From positions 3,968,001 to 4,032,000 of the forward strand of contig NC_081340.1 in the NCBI RefSeq assembly GCF_022539665.2: a DNA stretch of 64,000 nt. The letters run 5' to 3'. Positions 61,900-64,000 of the stretch are shown in pieces. The notes below the pieces were generated by a model. That model made no database searches and was not told the origin of the DNA. It saw only the letters and a list, made by a program, of their open reading frames with translations. Position 1 is the first letter of the stretch; the number at the start of each line of letters is the position of its first letter. This stretch comes from Daphnia carinata (Eukaryota; Arthropoda; Branchiopoda; Diplostraca; Daphniidae). The translations under genes and the position numbers were made by a program.

Positions 61900-63770
61900 G
61901 AATCACAATGCTACACTTGGCCTTGCCATCTCTACCAAAGACACTATTGCTTTTTTGATTGCGGTGGCTCTAAAGCTACGTTCCGCAAAGCATAGTTTTT
62001 CCTGATTTACTTGTCATAATTTTCATGCTCTCCTTTTTTCGCTACGCAGTTAAAAGGTACCCAAGTGCTAATATACAAATGTAACTCGAGAAAATGTGCA
62101 AAATGAGTGCTGCAAAATCGGATGTTTACGAATTACGATGCACGTGTCGCGACAGAGGTCTGGGATCACGGGATGGATGGCAAAACGTATGGATGGGTTG
62201 ACCACTTGACCCTAGGCTAGGGTGACACAATGTACAGCCTAAGGTGAAAGGCAGTCATACAGGAAAATCAGTTTACATTTCAAGAAGTATTTTTGAATAA
62301 AAGTTATTTAGTTGTTATCGTTTTACATTTCAAACAAGCTGTGACCGATGAACCGAAATGCCAAATAGAGGGAATCAAGGGCATAATCTTTAAAAGTATA
62401 ATCTATCTGGAACGCCATAAATTCAACAAACTCAGGCAAGAAAAATAACCATTGTTGATATTCCCCTTCTCAGTATTAAAAGATTTTCTTATTTTAACCA
62501 TAACCAGTGATTTGAAAGTAAGTTAAAAATTAAGCAAAGACAGAGAAGTAGTAGCAAAATTGTTTACAATGACAAGTTGTTTGCATTTGTGGTAGTACGG
62601 TAACTATTTCACTTGGTTTAACTAGCTACACCAATATTCAAAGAAAAGAAGAAAACTTGTTGCTATTATTCACCAAACAGTCCATAATCTTCCTTTAAAC
62701 AGATCGATAAGTCTGTCAGCAGACAACAAAAGAGTCTTTGATATTAATTGAGCTCATGTGTTAATCCTATTTTTCAGTTTAATTTCATACATGATAGTGT
62801 TGCATGTGAACTTCAGAGCTATGGTAAAGCAGTACATAGCAACAAGGTGAGGTAGTTTATGCAAAAAGATGAAGCCTGAATTGGAGACTAGGAGCAACTC
62901 TGAGACTTGTAAGGTATTCTACATTCTGTGATATTAACAACGAAGAGAACATTATCTATTTGATTTCGTAACAGATGTCTGTGATGGTTTAAAGTAGGAC
63001 CATGGCGAAGCCATAGTTAACACATGACTAGCGAGTTTTAATCACTTAGTTACTATATCGTCGAAAACGAGCCATAGGTTGACATCTCGTCATATACAGT
63101 CATCAAAGGCTGTTTCACAGGTGACTATTGCTTCCATAATTTGAGCGTGCGTGCCCTCTGCATCTCATTTGAGAATTCTGCAGGACTCACCCTCTCCCTC
63201 TCCTAAAACAAATTACATATTCACCCAGGAAAAGAGGGAAGAAGACTAGCACAGGGGGAAGCAAAAACGAGCGATAAGACTTTTTGTGTATTGTTGATTA
63301 CTTCCGTGTCACAGGACTACATCCGCGTGTCACAGATCTCCAGCCAGAGATACACAACACGCCTAGAGGGGCGAGGGGGTAGTTAAAAGGAAAAGCAGAG
63401 AACCAAACTTCGTTGGGGCTTCTGACATTTTGAAAAATTCGAATGCGTCTGAATGTGTTCAAAATGCACAGTGGAGTAGACGATCACGTTGTACGTAATC
63501 TGCATACATAAGGCTGGCTATCTATCGTGCGGTACTATATATCCATTACATTTATTGTCTTATAAGGATTCAGTCATCTGGGCGTGCTGATGTCTCGTCG
63601 CTACAAGTACGCATTCTGAACGAGTGCGGTGGCGTGCGGTACAATCATGTTTTCTTTATCCTTAAAAAATTATTTTCTTTGGTTTCTAATGTCAACTTTT
63701 AATGCAGCAGTAATTTAATCTAAGCTGTTTTAATTGGTTTATAGGTTACCTTTGTGTACGCTGTTACCAC
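61900..63770. other. intergenic stretch upstream of XXYLT1
   Basis: No coding exon, RNA gene or repeat could be supported. The sequence is AT-rich with short A/T runs. The left edge should hold the XXYLT1 promoter. Confidence 0.5.
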
Positions 63771-63785
63771 TGGCTTATAAGAAGA
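63771..63785 (+). promoter_or_regulatory. TATA-like element before the last open frame
   Basis: CTTATAAGAAG at about 63774. An initiator-like TCATCATT lies about 33-38 bases downstream (about 63812), and an ATG with context GCCATGA at 63899. The spacing fits a core promoter for a plus-strand gene. Weak evidence. Confidence 0.3.
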
Positions 63786-63898
63786 TACGGGAAGTTGGTG
63801 GAGCTGTCGATTCATCATTACACAAAGGCGTCGAACTTAACAGGGACTCCCCAACTTTCAGTTGTGCCTATTATAACGCTACCGAAGTCGTCGTTGCC

Positions 63899-64000
63899 AT
63901 GACTACCAAGAAGAAAAAAGACGCTTATTACAAAATATTGTGCGGTACAGCAATACGAACATCTGTTTTTGCTTCAGTTATTGCCTATTTCTCATTTTTT
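63899..64000 (+). CDS. possible N-terminus of an unrecognised gene cut by the window end
   Basis: ATG at 63899 in a good context (GCCATGA) opens MTTKKKKDAYYKILC, followed by a hydrophobic run to the window end. A donor-like G|GTACAG at 63954 could end the coding exon after about 15 codons. The frame is also open upstream of the ATG. I do not recognise the protein. A Lys-rich start followed by a hydrophobic stretch could be an anchor if the frame really continues. Confidence 0.3.
   Translation, partial: MTTKKKKDAYYKILCGTAIRTSVFASVIAYFSFF

Overview
The window looks like nuclear DNA of an arthropod, most likely a branchiopod crustacean close to Daphnia. This is inferred from many short introns (often 55-120 bp), compact gene spacing, an insect/crustacean-type allatotropin precursor and a 27 kDa hemolymph glycoprotein (DUF1397) gene. 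There is no sign of bacterial or viral organisation. Splice models below were built by hand from GT/AG sites, reading phase and remembered protein families; no alignment was run.

Layout. Positions 1-2052 are probably intron or upstream sequence of unc-13, whose readable exons run from 2053 to 14972 on the plus strand (C1, C2B, MUN and C2C domains of the synaptic-vesicle priming factor). At 18076-18995 (minus) lies a two-exon allatotropin neuropeptide precursor. From about 19.0 to 32.3 kb there is a gene-poor stretch, including a diverged repeat family with 14-bp tandem units and hairpins (26.36-28.33 kb). From 32.3 kb onward the window is gene-dense: Eps15 (minus, 32326-37364); a 12-cysteine secreted DUF1397 protein (plus, 37751-39767); a 13-finger C2H2 zinc-finger protein (plus, 41627-43783); complex I subunit NDUFB8 (plus, 44993-45879); the leucine-rich-repeat RAS/MAPK scaffold SHOC2 (plus, 47904-50552); the YJU2B/CCDC130 splicing factor (minus, 51580-53159); RPAP3 (minus, 53678-55515); a peroxisomal polyamine oxidase (plus, 56153-57995); WRAP73 (plus, 58897-60553); and xyloside xylosyltransferase XXYLT1 (minus, 60650-61899). 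A gene may begin at 63899 and leave the window.

The genes form no operon or pathway cluster; they are independent eukaryotic units. Shared arrangements are the short divergent spacers Eps15/DUF1397 (about 390 bp between start codons, holding a 35-bp poly-C tract) and RPAP3/polyamine oxidase (about 640 bp), and a tail-to-tail pair WRAP73/XXYLT1 with 96 bp between stop codons. unc-13 and allatotropin both concern regulated secretion, but nothing in the sequence ties them functionally.

Most notable observations: (1) the allatotropin reading frame does not end at its apparent stop, because that stop lies inside a splice donor and the spliced product gains a C-terminal EF-hand-like domain; (2) unc-13 carries two alternative exons of identical 107-bp length and phase just before C2B; (3) unc-13 has a candidate alternative first exon and a 216-bp optional exon; (4) the 26.4-28.3 kb repeat family.
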